Below are positions 55,946 to 57,466 of a stretch of DNA of 57,466 nt, in pieces (position 1 is the first letter of the stretch; each line of letters begins with the position of its first letter). Origin of the DNA: Acanthamoeba lenticulata (Eukaryota; Discosea; Longamoebia; Acanthamoebidae); contig NAVB01001387.1 in assembly GCA_002179805.1 (NCBI GenBank), positions 1 to 57,466 on the forward strand, written 5' to 3'. The translations under genes were made by a program, and so were the position numbers. A model generated the notes under the pieces. That model did not search any database. It was given only the letters and a program-made list of their open reading frames with translations, and was not told where the DNA came from.

Positions 55946-57466
55946 ATGAATCGCGGCTTCGCACTTTTGGGCCTGGTGCTCTTTTGCCTGGCCATCACTT
56001 CGTCCTTCGCCTTCGTCTGCAAGAGCAATGAACGCCTCGTTCACGACATTTCCCGACCGGGACCCTTCGGTGGCGAGCGCCAGCTGACCCGCGCCCTCGC
56101 CCTCGCCAAGCTCGTCGACACGATTCACACCCAGTTTGACAACGCCGGCGTCTGCTACTTCGCCACCGGCCGCACTCTCGAGGGCGTTTATAAGCACGCT
56201 GCCTTCATCCCTTTCCATTCGCACTTTGTTGACCTCGCCGTCGAGGCCTCCACTTTCGATGAAGCCCGCAAGGTATCATCATCATCATCTTCGGCGTTTC
56301 GTTGTTTTGTTTTTGTTTTTTAATATTTATTACAGCAACCAATAACCTTTCTCTTCTTTTCTGTAGGTGTTGCTGTCGGAGCTCGAGTCGAGCGCCAACT
56401 ACCTGGTGCAGGGCAGCGAGGAGGTGGACCACCTCAAGGTTTCGATTGTGATCGATGGTGAAGTGGCCGCCCACGTCAACCTCTTCGTTTACACCCTCTC
56501 CGAGGATGGCGAGAGGCTCGTCCACCCGTGGCTCTCCTACCAGCCCGCCGTCGCGACCGTCTTCCCGACCAAGCTGGTACATGTGTAAACCGTTTTATAA
56601 TCCTTTTCTTATTGACTTGAATAATTTTAATACTCATTTTTTGGTTCTTTTCAGGCCTCGTTTTATGAGGGCTCCATCCGCGTCCCGGCCGACACGAAGG
56701 CGTTCCTCCTGAACCAGTACGGCAGCGAGCTCGACCAGCCCAACAGCAAGAAGGCCTTCTCCTGGGCCCACATGGACTACGTCGCTCCCCACGCCAGCAT
56801 GAACAGTGCGTCCCGTCCCCTTCCCCTTCCTCGCTCGTCTTAAGCGGGCTGCTGACGTCGTCATCATCACCAGCCGAGTTCCCGCTGGTGAGCGTGATCA
56901 TCCCGACCTTCGAGCGGCCGCAGTTCCTGGTCAAGGCCCTCGAGCTTGTGCAGAGGCAGGACTACCCGAACCTGGAGGTCATCGTCGTCGACGACGGCCG
57001 CGTGTCGCAGGCCGAGAACCCCGAAATGGCGGCCGCGCTGTCGGCGCCCAACGTGCGCTACGTCCACCTGCCCGAGCGCCGCTCGATCGGCGCCAAGCGC
57101 AACCTGGCCGTGGAGCTCGCCCGCGGCGAGGTCGTCGTCCACTGGGATGACGACGACTACTTCCGTGAGCACCGTATCTCGGCCCAGGTGGCGCCCATCA
57201 TCCGCGGCGAGGTCGACATGACCGTGCTCGAGCACCACTACTACTTTGTCCTCCCGACCCAGACCTTCCTCACCGTGCGCCGCGCCTCGTCGTGGGGCCC
57301 GCACTTTGGCACCTTTGTCTTCCGCCGCAGCCTCTTCGCCGTCGACGGCATCCGCTACCCGGACAACTCGCTGGCCGAGGACTACGCCTTTGCCGAGTTC
57401 GCCCTCAACCGCGGCGCCACCATCTACGTCATGAACAACGAGGACGGCAAGCACGTCTACGTGCGC
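55946..57466 (+). CDS. Secreted LicD-like plus GT2 glycosyltransferase, 3' end cut by window edge
   Basis: Exons 55946-56272, 56367-56576, 56655-56805, 56874-57466 (open at the edge) join in phase. A signal peptide or anchor (MNRGFALLGLVLFCLAITSS) leads to a first domain with ALALAKLVDTIHTQFDNAGV and CYFATGRTLEGVYKHAAFIP, the pattern of LicD/fukutin-type phosphotransferases. The acidic DxD that follows there in active enzymes reads HSHFVDL. After a beta-rich spacer comes a classic GT2 domain: FPLVSVIIPTFERPQFLVKA, LEVIVVDDGRVS, the nucleotide/metal site VVHWDDDDYF, and TFVFRRSLF. A Golgi or ER glycan-modifying enzyme is likely; donor and acceptor are unknown. Confidence 0.85.

Overview
The window reads as nuclear DNA of a free-living protist. 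The exons are GC-rich and the introns are short, mostly about 50-130 bases, with GT..AG ends. Many introns start GTACG or GTGCG rather than GTAAGT. Genes lie tens to hundreds of bases apart on both strands. The gene set (F-box, BTB-Kelch, RCC1, CLU and ankyrin proteins, with no bacterial operons or Shine-Dalgarno sites) fits an amoebozoan, most likely Acanthamoeba or a close relative. That assignment is inference. Exon models were built by hand: each junction was accepted only if reading phase was kept across it, so single boundaries may be off by a base or use a neighbouring AG.

Layout, left to right. A coiled-coil gene (-) runs off the left edge. Then come a single-exon type I membrane protein (+), a membrane-anchored copper amine oxidase with two apparent coding breaks (+), and GTP cyclohydrolase I (-). 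Next are a chimera of an F-box with the zinc-finger/client-binding half of a DnaJ protein (-), a 48-exon gene joining CLU, TPR, Ig-like and RCC1 modules (-), and a small lipocalin-like protein (-). After these come an HGSNAT-type lysosomal acetyltransferase (+), an F-box/propeller-like protein (-), a serine carboxypeptidase of family S28 (-), and a RING protein (+). The next block holds a small helical protein (-), a repeat-built His-rich protein (-), a glutathione S-transferase (+) and chromatin assembly factor 1 p60 (-). The right part holds an ankyrin-Kelch-BTB-BTB protein (-), frataxin (+), a large leucine-rich-repeat protein (-), a P-loop kinase-like protein (+), a Nudix hydrolase (+), an F-box-ankyrin protein (+) and an F-box fused to a Rho-like GTPase with a CaaX box (-). 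A LicD-like/GT2 glycosyltransferase (+) is cut by the right edge.

Functional themes: (i) ubiquitin-ligase adaptors are dense (four F-box genes, an LRR protein, a BTB-Kelch protein and a RING protein), and two are unusual fusions; (ii) lysosomal or secretory enzymes (HGSNAT, S28 peptidase, amine oxidase); (iii) housekeeping genes (GCH1, frataxin, CAF-1 p60, Nudix, GST). The most interesting items are the F-box-DnaJ chimera, the CLU-TPR-Ig-RCC1 giant, the F-box-Rho-CaaX fusion and a pair of inverted E2F-like sites just upstream of the CAF-1 p60 start codon.
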